A DNA stretch of 64,000 bases from Chitinophagaceae bacterium. GTDB lineage: Bacteria > Bacteroidota > Bacteroidia > Chitinophagales > Chitinophagaceae. A model generated the notes under the pieces. The model was not told where the DNA came from and did not search any database. It saw only the letters and a program-made list of their open reading frames with translations. The position numbers and the translations under genes were made by a program. The DNA lies in the NCBI GenBank assembly GCA_024103425.1, contig JAGFIS010000039.1, positions 62,001 through 126,000 of the forward strand. Direction: 5' to 3'. Shown here piece after piece: positions 27,283-37,220 of the stretch (the first letter of the stretch is position 1; every line of letters starts with the position of its first letter).

Positions 27283-28698
27283 ATGCCCAAGACTTTATTT
27301 GAAAAAATATGGGATAAACACGTGGTCGAGAGTATTGAAGACGGCCCCGATGTTTTGTATATTGATAAACACTTCATCCACGAAGTAACCAGCCCGCAGG
27401 CTTTTGCAGAATTAGAAAAAAGAAGCCTGCCTGTTTTTCGTCCTGAGAGAACAATAGCAACTGCTGATCATAACGTACCAACGCTTCACCAGGAACTGCC
27501 CATCAAAGAGGCTTTATCGCGCAAACAGGTGGAAAAACTGACTGAGAACTGCGCAAAGTACGGAGTTGAATTATATGGATTGGGCCATCCCTTCCAGGGG
27601 ATTGTTCACGTCATCGGTCCGGAATTAGGCATCACCCAGCCGGGAATGACCATCGTTTGCGGTGATAGCCATACCAGCACACATGGCGCATTCGGAACGA
27701 TTGCCTTCGGCATTGGAACCAGTGAAGTAGGAATGGTTCTGGCCACCCAGTGCATCATGCAGAGCAGGCCCAAAGTGATGCGTATTAATGTGGAAGGTAC
27801 TTTAAACCCGGGGGTAGTAAGTAAGGATATCATCCTGCATATCATCAGTAAGATTTCTGCAAGTGGTGCTACAGGCTACTTTGTAGAGTATGCCGGTTCA
27901 ACCATTCGATCTCTTTCTATGGAGGCGCGCATGACTATCTGCAATATGAGTATTGAAATGGGAGCGCGCGGGGGAATGATTGCTCCTGATGAGACAACGT
28001 TTGCGTATATGCGTGGCAGGAAGTTCGCACCGCAGGGTGAGGAGTGGGATAAGAAGATGGAAGAATGGAAGCAATTGAAGACCGATGACGATGCTGTCTT
28101 TGACCGTGAGTTACACATCAATGCTGCGGATATCGAACCCATGATTACCTACGGCACCAATCCCGGCCAAGGAATGGGCATCACTTCTACGGTACCCGAT
28201 CCGGATAAACTGGAGGATGAGAGTGAGAGAAATGCCCTTAGAAAATCACTCAACTACATGGGATTCAAAGGTGGTGAGAAGTTACTGGGGATGCATGTAC
28301 AGAATGTATTCATCGGCAGCTGCACTAACTCGCGTATTGAGGACTTCAGGATGATTGCTGCACTCATAAAAGGCAAAAAGAAAAGTCCGGATATCAATGT
28401 AATGATTGTGCCCGGTTCGCAGCAGGTAGCAGCGCAGATTATGAAAGAGGGGCTCGATAAAATATTTACGGAATCAGGATTCTTTATCCGCCAACCGGGC
28501 TGCAGTGCCTGTCTCGGTATGAATGAAGATAAAGTGCCGCCCGGCGAGTATTGTGTTTCTACCAGCAACAGAAACTTCGAAGGACGTCAGGGCCCGAATG
28601 CACGAACCATTCTTGCGAGCCCGTTGACAGCAGCCGCTACTGCACTTACAGGAAAAATTTCTGATGCAAGAGAATTAATGAAAACTGTTTCAGCTTAA
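27283..28698 (+). CDS. leuC: 3-Isopropylmalate dehydratase large subunit
   Basis: Isomerises 2-isopropylmalate to 3-isopropylmalate with LeuD. 471 residues, the usual bacterial size. Motifs include [13 protein letters not shown] and the iron-sulphur ligands in IGSCTNSR (near residue 346) and CSACLGMN (near 407), which bind the [4Fe-4S] cluster. It is 18 bp after leuA and 15 bp before leuD, so it is in the same transcript. Confidence 0.97.
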   Translation: MPKTLFEKIWDKHVVESIEDGPDVLYIDKHFIHEVTSPQAFAELEKRSLPVFRPERTIATADHNVPTLHQELPIKEALSRKQVEKLTENCAKYGVELYGLGHPFQGIVHVIGPELGITQPGMTIVCGDSHTSTHGAFGTIAFGIGTSEVGMVLATQCIMQSRPKVMRINVEGTLNPGVVSKDIILHIISKISASGATGYFVEYAGSTIRSLSMEARMTICNMSIEMGARGGMIAPDETTFAYMRGRKFAPQGEEWDKKMEEWKQLKTDDDAVFDRELHINAADIEPMITYGTNPGQGMGITSTVPDPDKLEDESERNALRKSLNYMGFKGGEKLLGMHVQNVFIGSCTNSRIEDFRMIAALIKGKKKSPDINVMIVPGSQQVAAQIMKEGLDKIFTESGFFIRQPGCSACLGMNEDKVPPGEYCVSTSNRNFEGRQGPNARTILASPLTAAATALTGKISDARELMKTVSA

Positions 28699-28713
28699 AA
28701 TCGAATTGAAGAA

Positions 28714-29304
28714 ATGAGTAAAGCCATATCAATTATAAAATCTACCGCTGTACCTCTGAATGTGGAGAATGTGGATACAGACCAGATCATCCCCGCACGT
28801 TTCCTGAAGGCAACTAACAGGGAAGGATTCGGAAAGAACCTCTTCCGCGACTGGAGGTATATTGATAACGACGAGAATAAACCTCATAAAGATTTTGTGC
28901 TGAACGATAGTACATGGTCGGGTAAAATTCTTTTGACAGGTAAAAACTTCGGCTGCGGCTCCTCGCGTGAACATGCGGCGTGGGCTATTAAAGATTACGG
29001 TTTTGATGTCGTTGTGAGTAGCTTTTTTGCAGATATCTTCAGAAACAATGCTTTGAACAACTTTCTTCTGCCTGTCGTAGTATCTGAAAAGTTTTTGAGC
29101 GAGTTGTTTGAGGCCGTGACTTCCAATCCGTCAACAGAGATTACGGTCGACCTGCCGGCACAGACAATCTCTTTGCCGGATGGCAGGAGTGAAAGCTTCC
29201 AGATCAGTGCCTACAAGAAGACCTGCCTGTTGAATGGTTATGATGACATCAACTATCTGCTGAGCCAAAGAGAAAAAATTGAAGCATTCGAAAAGACCTT
29301 CTAA
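28714..29304 (+). CDS. leuD: 3-Isopropylmalate dehydratase small subunit
   Basis: Swivel-domain subunit partnering LeuC. 196 residues. [14 protein letters not shown] and the substrate loop [17 protein letters not shown] are clear. It is 15 bp after leuC and 15 bp before the ABC ATPase gene. Confidence 0.97.
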   Translation: MSKAISIIKSTAVPLNVENVDTDQIIPARFLKATNREGFGKNLFRDWRYIDNDENKPHKDFVLNDSTWSGKILLTGKNFGCGSSREHAAWAIKDYGFDVVVSSFFADIFRNNALNNFLLPVVVSEKFLSELFEAVTSNPSTEITVDLPAQTISLPDGRSESFQISAYKKTCLLNGYDDINYLLSQREKIEAFEKTF

Positions 29305-29319
29305 AAACCGGAACTGAAA

Positions 29320-30804
29320 ATGTTGTTAGAAATATCCGGACTGTCATATAAAGAATCAGGAGCCTATGTGCTGAAGGATATTTCTTTTGCTATCCGGAAA
29401 GGGGAGTGTTGGGTAATTACCGGTCCCTCGGGAAGCGGAAAATCGACTTTGCTTCGCTGCATTCAACATCACAAGACCTTTGATGGATATATCCGGTTTA
29501 ATGATGGTGCAAAAGATCCGGTTGTAAAACTTATTACTCATCAGCACGGATTTAAGAATCTGTCAGGAATCAACAATTTCTATTACCAGCAGCGATTCAA
29601 TGCAACCGAATCATCAGACTCAAAAACAGTTTCTGAAGACTTGATAGAAACCATGACCGATCCAGATGCTTTTAAGTATCTCCATATGCTTGAAATCGGT
29701 CACCTGGCAGATACTCCATTGCTCCACCTCAGTAATGGTGAACACAAGCGTTACCAACTGGCAAAAGCATTAGGTCAGAAAGCAGAATGGTTGCTTTTAG
29801 ACAGTGCCTTCACAGGGCTGGATACACATGCGAGAAAAATGTTAGAGAAGATCCTGTCGGAATTAATGCAGAAAGGAATTCATTTGATTCTGGTAGAAAG
29901 AGACTATCTGCCTGACTTTGTAACGCATGTCTGTGAACTCGATCGGGGAATTATGACAGGTGTGTTTACTCGGGAACAATTTTTAAATCAGAGGCGTAAG
30001 AAGCAATCTGTTGCAGAGACAATTGATCTCTCTAAATTGTCTGTTACCGAAACAGTCAATTTTGAATATGCTGTGCGCATGAGGAATGTAACAGTGAAAT
30101 ATGACGACAGGATAATTCTTGAAAATATTTCATGGGATGTAAAGAGAGGAGAGAAGTGGTGCCTTACCGGTCCGAACGGATCGGGCAAGTCGACATTATT
30201 AAGCCTGATTACAGCAGACAACCCTCAGGCTTTTGCGAATGAAATTTATCTGTTTGACAAAAGAAAGGGTAGTGGCGAGTCTATCTGGGAAATCAAAAAA
30301 CTGATAGGGTTTGTTTCACCCGAGTTACATCAGTTTTTTGATAAATCCCAGTCATGTTTTAATGTGGTTGCATCCGGGTTGTTCGATACTATTGGTTTAT
30401 TCCGCAAACTGACGGATGAGCAAAAAAAACTGACCGAAACGTGCTTGGAACTGTTTGGAATCAGCGCGTGGGCAACAAAATCGTTTGGGACGCTGTCGCA
30501 TGGAATGCAGCGTTGGGGGCTGTTAGCCCGTGCAGTGGTCAAGAACCCGGCTTTGTTAATTCTCGATGAACCCTGCCAGGGCCTGGACGATGACTTTAGG
30601 GCTAAATCTATGGGATTCATATCACAGGTGTGCAACAATGCTGATCGGACACTGATTTGTGTTACGCATCTGGATGATGAAATTCCTGCTGGATTGACAG
30701 GAAGAATGTTTTTAGAAAAAGGAAAAATAAAAGATATCATTCAATATGGAAAAGAAGATAACAGTCATTCCCGGAGATGGGATCGGACCGGAAGTTACGC
30801 GTGA
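29320..30804 (+). CDS. ModF-like protein with two ABC ATPase domains, inside the leu operon
   Basis: 494 residues, no membrane segments. Domain 1 has Walker A GPSGSGKST and signature LSNGE, but the Walker B region reads LLLDSAFTGLD (Ser in place of the catalytic Glu) and the H-loop position reads LVERDY, so its site looks degenerate. Domain 2 has Walker A GPNGSGKST, signature LSHGM, a normal LLILDEPCQGLD and VTHLDDE. The architecture matches ModF, named as a molybdate transport ATPase but without a shown transport role. No permease is nearby. Its last 59 bases overlap leuB in another frame, so its C-terminal tail (about 19 residues) is encoded by the start of leuB and translation is probably coupled. 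A function in leucine metabolism cannot be inferred. Confidence 0.88.
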   Translation: MLLEISGLSYKESGAYVLKDISFAIRKGECWVITGPSGSGKSTLLRCIQHHKTFDGYIRFNDGAKDPVVKLITHQHGFKNLSGINNFYYQQRFNATESSDSKTVSEDLIETMTDPDAFKYLHMLEIGHLADTPLLHLSNGEHKRYQLAKALGQKAEWLLLDSAFTGLDTHARKMLEKILSELMQKGIHLILVERDYLPDFVTHVCELDRGIMTGVFTREQFLNQRRKKQSVAETIDLSKLSVTETVNFEYAVRMRNVTVKYDDRIILENISWDVKRGEKWCLTGPNGSGKSTLLSLITADNPQAFANEIYLFDKRKGSGESIWEIKKLIGFVSPELHQFFDKSQSCFNVVASGLFDTIGLFRKLTDEQKKLTETCLELFGISAWATKSFGTLSHGMQRWGLLARAVVKNPALLILDEPCQGLDDDFRAKSMGFISQVCNNADRTLICVTHLDDEIPAGLTGRMFLEKGKIKDIIQYGKEDNSHSRRWDRTGSYA

Positions 30805-31858
30805 GGCTGTAAAAGCTTTACAGGGGATTGCGCAGAGGTTCGGACATAAGTTTGATTTTGATTACAAGCTTATGGGTGCTTGTGCGATTGATCAGACAGG
30901 TGTTCCACTGCCTTCAGAGACGGTAGATGCTGCTTTAGATGCTGATGCTATTCTGTTAGGGGCAATTGGCGACCCGAAGTATGACAATAATCCCGAGGCA
31001 AAAGTGCGTCCCGAACAAGGGTTGTTGCAACTGCGTAAAGCACTGGGACTGTTTACTAACATACGTCCTGTGAAGACTTATCCCGCTTTGCGCCATTTGT
31101 CTCCGATAAAAGAAAAAAATGCAGATAACACTGATCTGGTTATTTACAGAGAGCTGACCGGTGGTATTTACTTCGGAGAAAAGAAATTGAACGAGGATGG
31201 AACGACCGCTTCGGATGAATGTACCTATCACAAATTTGAAATTGAGCGGGTGGCACGTCTGGCGTTTGAAGCTGCGATGGTAAGGAGGAAGAAGCTCACT
31301 TTGGTAGATAAGGCTAATGTGCTGGAGACTTCACGTCTGTGGCGTAAAACCATTCAAGAGATTCAGAAAGAGTATCCTGATGTGACTGTAGATTATCTGT
31401 TTGTTGACAATGCCGCAATGCAGTTGATTCTGAATCCTTCTCAGTTCGATGTGATCTTAACAGAAAACATGTTCGGAGATATCCTGAGTGACGAAGCGAG
31501 CGTCATCAGCGGATCACTCGGGTTGCTTCCTTCAAGCTCGATCGGTAACAAAGCACTGTTTGAACCTATCCATGGTTCTTATCCGCAGGCAGCAGGTAAA
31601 GACATTGCCAATCCGTTGGGAACTATTTTATCTGCAGCAATGATGCTGGATCACTTCAAGGCTCATAAAGAAGCAGACCTCATCAGAGAGGCTGTTGCAT
31701 GGACGATGGAGAATGGATTTGTAACCAGGGATATAGACCCTGTGAATTTTTATTTCACCTCTACTGTCGGAGACCTGATAGCAGAGTATGTAGCGAATGA
31801 ATTGCCCGTTAAGATCAATAAGAGGAATATCAGAATGGGGCATGTGACGATTATTTAA
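30746..31858 (+). CDS. leuB: 3-Isopropylmalate dehydrogenase
   Basis: Oxidatively decarboxylates 3-isopropylmalate with NAD. 370 residues. VIPGDGIGPEVT opens the chain at residues 7-18. RPEQGLLQLRKALGLFTNIRP and the metal/substrate block ENMFGDILSDEASVISGSLG are standard, as is GSYPQAAGKDIANPLGT. The ATG at 30746 lies inside the upstream ATPase gene (59-base overlap), which suggests translational coupling. It is the last leu gene; the ilv part starts after a 356-bp gap. Confidence 0.96.
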   Translation: MEKKITVIPGDGIGPEVTREAVKALQGIAQRFGHKFDFDYKLMGACAIDQTGVPLPSETVDAALDADAILLGAIGDPKYDNNPEAKVRPEQGLLQLRKALGLFTNIRPVKTYPALRHLSPIKEKNADNTDLVIYRELTGGIYFGEKKLNEDGTTASDECTYHKFEIERVARLAFEAAMVRRKKLTLVDKANVLETSRLWRKTIQEIQKEYPDVTVDYLFVDNAAMQLILNPSQFDVILTENMFGDILSDEASVISGSLGLLPSSSIGNKALFEPIHGSYPQAAGKDIANPLGTILSAAMMLDHFKAHKEADLIREAVAWTMENGFVTRDIDPVNFYFTSTVGDLIAEYVANELPVKINKRNIRMGHVTII

Positions 31859-31991
31859 TTCTGATTTGAAAGATATAAACTGATGAAAAAAGACCGATTT
31901 GCTAACCTGTGAAAATAACCTAAACGTACACCGGACGAGTGTTACAGACGATTCTTTTTCTCAGTTAAAAATCAGGGTTAAAAAAAAGTTC

Positions 31992-32021
31992 TTTGTTTTT
32001 TGAACAACAATTGTATGTTTG
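31992..32021 (+). promoter_or_regulatory. Bacteroidetes-type promoter for the ilv leader transcript
   Basis: TTTG at 31992-31995 and TATGTTTG at 32014-32021 match the phylum's -33 and -7 elements (TTTG and TAnnTTTG), with an 18-base spacer. The expected transcription start is near 32028, just before the leader peptide. Confidence 0.65.
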
Positions 32022-32073
32022 CTTCTCAATTCAAACCTGAATCGTGAACAGAGGCAGACAAATAATTAACGTA

Positions 32074-32142
32074 ATGAATGTGGTAGCTATGATTATTATA
32101 GCTATTGTCATTATTATGCCCGACACGTATGCAGGAGGATAA
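32074..32142 (+). CDS. Ile/Val-rich leader peptide of the ilv attenuator
   Basis: 22 codons from ATG 32074 to TAA 32140-32142. Residues 3-14 are VVAMIIIAIVII: nine of twelve are Ile or Val, and the peptide has no Leu codon. An in-frame GTG at 32044 would add ten residues (with two Ile and one more internal Val) and cannot be excluded; neither start has a strong ribosome site, which is normal in this phylum. The last codons, Ala-Gly-Gly, are written by the bases that form the antiterminator. The composition resembles the ilv leader peptides of enterobacteria in kind, not in sequence. Its role would be to make a translating ribosome stall when charged Ile or Val tRNA is short. Confidence 0.8.
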   Translation: MNVVAMIIIAIVIIMPDTYAGG

Positions 32143-32180
32143 TTGAAACAATGAAAATATTTGTGAACCCGCCTCCTGCA
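32130..32180 (+). promoter_or_regulatory. Antiterminator pairing of the ilv attenuator
   Basis: TGCAGGAGG (32130-32138, end of the leader peptide) is an exact 9-bp complement of CCTCCTGCA (32172-32180, the 5' arm and loop of the terminator). A ribosome stalled on the Ile run (32092-32115) leaves the first strand free, so this pairing forms and blocks the terminator. A ribosome that reaches the stop at 32140 covers it, so the terminator forms. Confidence 0.75.
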
Positions 32181-32194
32181 GAGGCGGGTTTTTT
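32166..32194 (+). terminator. Attenuator terminator before ilvE
   Basis: Perfect 10-bp stem AACCCGCCTC / GAGGCGGGTT with a 5-base loop (CTGCA) followed by six T, 20 bases before the ilvE ATG. It is the strongest hairpin in the gap and sits upstream of a gene rather than after one. Confidence 0.88.
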
Positions 32195-32214
32195 ATTGGA
32201 AAGAAGAAAAAATT

Positions 32215-33141
32215 ATGGCGAATTATTTTGATGAAAACACGTTTGTTTACCGCGACGGTGAGTATCTGAAAGCTGCCGATGCGCTGACTCATTTATACGG
32301 TCAGACATTGCATTATGGTTACGGAGCTTTTGAAGGAATAAGGGCTTATGAAACGGTAACTGGAGCAACTAAAATTTTTAAAGCGAAGGAACACTTCGAT
32401 CGTTTAGAGCGTTCGGCAAAGCTGCTCAACCTGCCGTACCACTGGACAACTGGCGAACTGATTGAAGCCAGCTATGAGGTGCTGAAGCGCAACAATCACA
32501 AGGCGGCTTATGTACGTCCGCTGGTTTACGCTCCGGCCAATATGGGCTTCAATCCGAATGAGAAATCACATATTGTTATTGAGACCTGGCCGATGCAGCC
32601 ATTCCTGGGAGAGAAGTTACTGTCGGTTTTCATTTCGTCTTATCAGCGACCTAATCCGAAAGGATTTAAAATCGAAGCAAAAGCTTGCGGTCATTATGTA
32701 AACTCTATTCTCGCCAGTCATGAAGCTAAGGCTAACGGATATGATGAGGCACTGCTTTTTGACATGGACGGATATGTGGCTGAAGCACCGGGCGCCAACA
32801 TCTTTATGGAAAAAGACGGCAAGCTGTTTACTCCGGCTTTAGGAAATATCCTGCCGGGTATTACCAGGGCAACTGTTATTGAACTGGCAAACGTGCTGGG
32901 GATAAGTGTGGAAGAAAAGCAAATAACCCCCGAAGAGCTTCTTGCAGCAGATAGCGCCTTTTTCTGCGGAACAGCAGCGGAGGTAATCGGTATCGCATCA
33001 ATCAACAAAAAAGATTTCCCGAAACCATGGAGCGACAGTATAGGTGCACGCATTCAGGCGGCTTATCACGATCTGGTGAGAGAAGACTTTTCAGACAGAA
33101 AATATTCAGCAAAAGAAAAATTAGAAACATCAAATGGGTGA
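32215..33141 (+). CDS. ilvE: Branched-chain amino acid aminotransferase (class IV)
   Basis: Last step of Leu, Ile and Val synthesis. 308 residues. [16 protein letters not shown] opens the fold, the PLP lysine is in [21 protein letters not shown], and [19 protein letters not shown] is the family block. GGAAAGAAG before the ATG may act as ribosome site. It is the first gene behind the attenuator and overlaps ilvD by 8 bases. Confidence 0.96.
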   Translation: MANYFDENTFVYRDGEYLKAADALTHLYGQTLHYGYGAFEGIRAYETVTGATKIFKAKEHFDRLERSAKLLNLPYHWTTGELIEASYEVLKRNNHKAAYVRPLVYAPANMGFNPNEKSHIVIETWPMQPFLGEKLLSVFISSYQRPNPKGFKIEAKACGHYVNSILASHEAKANGYDEALLFDMDGYVAEAPGANIFMEKDGKLFTPALGNILPGITRATVIELANVLGISVEEKQITPEELLAADSAFFCGTAAEVIGIASINKKDFPKPWSDSIGARIQAAYHDLVREDFSDRKYSAKEKLETSNG

Positions 33142-34819
33142 ATTAAACAGATATAGTAAGACACTGACACAGGATGAAACACAACCTGCTGCCAAAGCAA
33201 TGTTCTACGGCATTGGGTTGACAGATGAAGATATGGATAAAGCACAGGTAGGAATCGTGAGCATGGGGTACGACGGGAATACCTGCAATATGCATCTGAA
33301 CGGTCTGGCAGCAGAAGTGAAGAAGTCTATCTGGAATCACGGAATGGTGGGATTAATCTTCAATACCATCGGCGTGAGCGACGGTATGAGTAACGGTACA
33401 GACGGTATGCGTTATTCTTTGGTAAGCCGCGATGTAATTGCCGATTCTATTGAAACCGTTTGCGGAGCGCAATACTACGACGGCCTGATTGCCGTGCCCG
33501 GATGTGATAAGAATATGCCGGGTGCTTTGATAGCTATGGGCAGACTAAACCGTCCGTCGCTGATGGTTTATGGAGGAACTATTGCCCCGGGACATTATAA
33601 AGGCCAAGACCTGAATATCGTATCTGCATTTGAAGCTTTGGGGCAAAAAATTGCAGGCAATCTTTCCCAGGAAGATTTTCATGGAATCGTTCGTCATAGT
33701 TGCCCCGGGCCCGGTGCCTGCGGTGGAATGTACACAGCTAATACGATGGCTTCAGCGATTGAAGCACTGGGGATGAGCCTGCCGTATTCCAGCAGTAATC
33801 CTGCTATTAGCCCTGAGAAACGACGCGAATGTGATGAAGCGGGTAAGGCTATGAGAAACCTTCTGGAGAAGAACATCCTACCACGTGATATCATGACCAA
33901 AGAAGCATTTGAAAATGCGATCACCCTGGTAATGATCCTCGGAGGTTCGACGAATGCTGTTATCCATTTGATAGCAATGGCAAAAAGTGTAGGCATATCT
34001 GTTACTCAAAAAGATTTCCAGAGAATCAGTGATGCTACACCAATGCTTTCAGACTTTAAACCAAGTGGCAAGTATTTGATGCAGGATTTACACGAACATG
34101 GCGGTATTCCAGCGGTAATGAAATATTTACTCAACAGAGGAAAGATCAAAGGCGACTGTCTGACTGTAACAGGAAAGACGATTGCAGAAAACCTCGCTGA
34201 TGTAAAGGAGTTGGATTTCAACTCTCAGAAGATTGTTCATTCGTTTGAGGATCCGATCAAACCTACGGGGCACCTGCAGATTCTTTATGGTAATCTTGCC
34301 CCCTTGGGTAGTGTAGCTAAGATTACCGGAAAGGAAGGAGAGAAGTTCACCGGGCCGGCAAGAGTATTTGATGGCGAACATCATCTGATTGAAGGTATCA
34401 ACTCACATCAGATCAAACCCGGAGATGTGGTGGTGATTAAGAATGTAGGCCCGAAAGGAGCTCCCGGTATGCCCGAGATGTTGAAACCGACATCTGCGAT
34501 TATAGGTGCAGGCCTTGGTACAAGTGTAGCACTGATTACCGATGGTCGTTTCAGCGGGGGAACGCATGGCTTCGTCGTCGGTCACGTCACTCCCGAGGCA
34601 TACGAGGGCGGCCTTATCGCATGGGTTGAAGATGATGATATCATCGAGATTGATGCAGTAAACAATACCCTCACACTGAAGGTGAGTGACGAAGTAATCG
34701 AGGAAAGGAAGAAGAAAAATCCTGCCCCTCACAAGTTGAAAGTATCCTCGGGTGTGCTTTATAAATACGCTAAGACCGTGAGCAATGCTTCCGAAGGATG
34801 TGTAACAGACGAATTTTAA
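33134..34819 (+). CDS. ilvD: Dihydroxy-acid dehydratase
   Basis: Makes 2-oxoisovalerate and 2-oxo-3-methylvalerate from the dihydroxy acids. 561 residues. Iron-sulphur ligand cysteines are seen in [17 protein letters not shown] and [16 protein letters not shown], and the conserved LPYSSSNPA follows. The C-terminal swivel domain includes [16 protein letters not shown]. It starts inside the ilvE stop region (8-base overlap), implying coupled translation. Confidence 0.96.
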   Translation: MGELNRYSKTLTQDETQPAAKAMFYGIGLTDEDMDKAQVGIVSMGYDGNTCNMHLNGLAAEVKKSIWNHGMVGLIFNTIGVSDGMSNGTDGMRYSLVSRDVIADSIETVCGAQYYDGLIAVPGCDKNMPGALIAMGRLNRPSLMVYGGTIAPGHYKGQDLNIVSAFEALGQKIAGNLSQEDFHGIVRHSCPGPGACGGMYTANTMASAIEALGMSLPYSSSNPAISPEKRRECDEAGKAMRNLLEKNILPRDIMTKEAFENAITLVMILGGSTNAVIHLIAMAKSVGISVTQKDFQRISDATPMLSDFKPSGKYLMQDLHEHGGIPAVMKYLLNRGKIKGDCLTVTGKTIAENLADVKELDFNSQKIVHSFEDPIKPTGHLQILYGNLAPLGSVAKITGKEGEKFTGPARVFDGEHHLIEGINSHQIKPGDVVVIKNVGPKGAPGMPEMLKPTSAIIGAGLGTSVALITDGRFSGGTHGFVVGHVTPEAYEGGLIAWVEDDDIIEIDAVNNTLTLKVSDEVIEERKKKNPAPHKLKVSSGVLYKYAKTVSNASEGCVTDEF

Positions 34820-34839
34820 AATCTTTAAATAAAACAACC

Positions 34840-36579
34840 ATGAGTTTAGAAGTTCAGGAAACAGAAACAAAAAAAGAGGCTGCTGCCGAAACCCGTAATG
34901 TAACAGGTTCGGAAGCAATTCTCGAAATATTTTTGAAAGAAGGAGTGGAGGTTCTTTTCGGATATCCGGGAGGAGCCATCATGCCATTATATGATGTATT
35001 ATATCACTACAACGACCCGTTAAGGCACATACTCGTGCGCCACGAGCAGTGCTCAGTGCATGCTGCACAGGGATATGCAACGGTGAGTGGCAAAACTGGT
35101 GTTGTATTGGCAACCAGTGGTCCCGGAGCCACCAACCTTGTAACCGGTCTGGCGGATGCCATGATCGACAGTACCCCGATTGTATGTCTAACAGGACAAG
35201 TATTTGCGCCTCTGTTAGGTACTGATGCATTTCAGGAAACAGATATCATAAATATCACTTCTCCGATAACGAAGTGGAGTTACCAGATTACCGACGCTGA
35301 AGAGATTCCGGCAGTATTATCAAAAGCATTCTATATCGCCCGAAGCGGAAGACCTGGTCCGGTGTTGATTGATATCACAAAGAATGCTCAGGTGCAGAAG
35401 TTTGATTTTGCCTATGAAAAGTGCGATCATATCAGAAGTTATCGCCCGAAGCCCGTAGTACGCAAAGAGTATGTTGAAGAAGCCGCCAAACTGATTAACA
35501 GTGCACAGAAACCATTGGTTGTTTTCGGTCAGGGTGTTATCCTCGGAAATGCTGAAGAAGAATTCAAAAAGTTCATTGAGAAAGGCGACCTGCCTGCTGC
35601 ATGGACAGTACTGGGCTTAAGTGCACTCCATTCAGATCATCCCTTGAATGTGGGAATGCTGGGAATGCATGGTAACTACGCTCCGAACGTATTGACCAAT
35701 GAGTGCGACGTATTGATTGCAGTTGGAATGCGCTTCGATGATCGTGTTACAGGAAGACTCGATAAGTATGCAAAACAAGCCAAAGTTATTCACCTCGATA
35801 TCGATCCCGCGGAAATCGATAAAAACGTGAAGGCTGATGTGCCGGTTTGGGGCGATTGTAAAGAGACGCTACCAATGCTGACACAACTGATAGAGGAGAG
35901 AAAACATTCTGAATGGCTACAACAGTTTGAGGAACTGGCAAAGCAGGAAGATGAAATCTGCATCAGGAAGGAATTATATCCTGAAACAGAGATTCTCAGC
36001 ATGGGTGAGGTAATCAGAATCATGAACGATATCACCGGCGGTGATGCAGTTATTGTTACAGATGTTGGTCAGCATCAGATGGTCGCTTGCCGTTATGCAA
36101 AGTTTACTAAGAGTAAGAGCAATGTAACCAGTGGTGGACTGGGAACCATGGGATTCGGACTTCCGGCTGCAATCGGAGCGAAGCTCGGAGCGCCCGAAAG
36201 AGAAGTAATTGCTGTTGTGGGAGATGGCGGTATCCAGATGACCATTCAGGAACTGGGAACCATTATGCAGAATCAAATAGGTGTAAAGATACTGGTACTG
36301 AATAACCATTATCTCGGGATGGTGCGCCAGTGGCAGGAACTCTTCATGGAGCGCAGGTATTCATTCACTGATATCGAAAGCCCTGATTTTGTAAAACTGG
36401 CAGACTCTTACAACATTCCCGGTGCAAGAGTAGAGACCAGGGATAACCTCAAAGCAGAATTAGAGAAGATGTTGAACCATAAGGGATCTTATCTTCTGGA
36501 AGTTAAGGTAGGCAGAGAGAACAACGTATTCCCGATGGTACCCCAGGGCTGCAGTGTATCAGAAATCAGATTATCATAA
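34840..36579 (+). CDS. ilvB: Acetolactate synthase large (catalytic) subunit
   Basis: TPP and FAD enzyme condensing pyruvate with pyruvate or 2-oxobutyrate. I choose the ATG at 34840 (579 residues), 20 bases after the ilvD stop; the upstream in-frame start at 34798 lies inside ilvD and adds 14 basic residues. GSEAILEIFLKEGVEVLFGYPGG is the N-terminal TPP domain with the catalytic Glu in RHEQ. GDGGIQMTIQELGTIMQ...NN is the TPP-metal motif. It is followed 20 bases later by its regulatory subunit gene. Confidence 0.96.
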   Translation: MSLEVQETETKKEAAAETRNVTGSEAILEIFLKEGVEVLFGYPGGAIMPLYDVLYHYNDPLRHILVRHEQCSVHAAQGYATVSGKTGVVLATSGPGATNLVTGLADAMIDSTPIVCLTGQVFAPLLGTDAFQETDIINITSPITKWSYQITDAEEIPAVLSKAFYIARSGRPGPVLIDITKNAQVQKFDFAYEKCDHIRSYRPKPVVRKEYVEEAAKLINSAQKPLVVFGQGVILGNAEEEFKKFIEKGDLPAAWTVLGLSALHSDHPLNVGMLGMHGNYAPNVLTNECDVLIAVGMRFDDRVTGRLDKYAKQAKVIHLDIDPAEIDKNVKADVPVWGDCKETLPMLTQLIEERKHSEWLQQFEELAKQEDEICIRKELYPETEILSMGEVIRIMNDITGGDAVIVTDVGQHQMVACRYAKFTKSKSNVTSGGLGTMGFGLPAAIGAKLGAPEREVIAVVGDGGIQMTIQELGTIMQNQIGVKILVLNNHYLGMVRQWQELFMERRYSFTDIESPDFVKLADSYNIPGARVETRDNLKAELEKMLNHKGSYLLEVKVGRENNVFPMVPQGCSVSEIRLS

Positions 36580-36599
36580 ATCATTAAAAAATCAGAATA

Positions 36600-37184
36600 A
36601 TGAAACAGGAATATACAATCACCGTTTACACCGAAGACAGGGTGGGAATGGTTGGACGTTTGGCTAATATTTTTTCCCGCAGAAAAATCAATATTGAATA
36701 CCTGAACACTGCTCCTTCGGAAGTACAGGGTATTCATCGCTTTACCATTGTGATTGTTGAAACCCACGAAGCTGTCCAGAAGCTTGTACGTCAGATTGAA
36801 AAACAGGTTGATGTTTTGAAAGCGTATTTCCATACTGAAGAAGAAATCATCTGGCAGGAAATGGGTATGTACAAAGTTCCATCCGAAAGCATCACAGAAA
36901 AGGTTAAGGTCGAAAGGCTTCTGCATGAGTATGGTGCCCGTGCTATCGCTATCCGCAAAGATTACATTGTCTTTGAAGCAACAGGGCATAAAGAAGAGAT
37001 TGACCGCTTAGTGAAGTTTTTTGAACCATATGGGTTGATTGAATTCGTTCGAGGTGCAAGAGTAGCAATCATCAAGAAGAGCAGTGGATTCCACGAAAAG
37101 GTAAAGGAGTTCGAAAGAAAACAACCGGCAGAAAATTTCGAGATCAATACGATTCCCGTAGACCAGTCGGTATTCTCATTATAA
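36600..37184 (+). CDS. ilvN: Acetolactate synthase small (regulatory) subunit
   Basis: 194 residues. The N-terminal ACT domain (about 1-75) begins YTITVYTEDRVGMVGRLANIFSRRKINIEYLN; a second ACT-like part follows with VRGARVAIIKK. It binds valine and activates and feedback-inhibits IlvB. Length and arrangement are those of IlvH/IlvN small subunits with two domains. Confidence 0.93.
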   Translation: MKQEYTITVYTEDRVGMVGRLANIFSRRKINIEYLNTAPSEVQGIHRFTIVIVETHEAVQKLVRQIEKQVDVLKAYFHTEEEIIWQEMGMYKVPSESITEKVKVERLLHEYGARAIAIRKDYIVFEATGHKEEIDRLVKFFEPYGLIEFVRGARVAIIKKSSGFHEKVKEFERKQPAENFEINTIPVDQSVFSL

Positions 37185-37220
37185 ACAATTAAAAATTTAA
37201 AAAAGTAAAAAAGAAAAAAC

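Larger units (their letters stand above)
31859..32214 (+). other. Leader region between leuB and ilvE
   Basis: 356 bp. The first 130 bases hold nothing I can assign, including no clear terminator for the leu genes. The rest is the promoter, leader peptide, antiterminator and terminator described in the next entries. Confidence 0.75.

Noticed and set aside
32015-32047. Ten-codon frame at the start of the ilv leader region
   Set aside because: Its ATG is part of the -7 promoter element, upstream of the expected transcript start, so it would not be translated.
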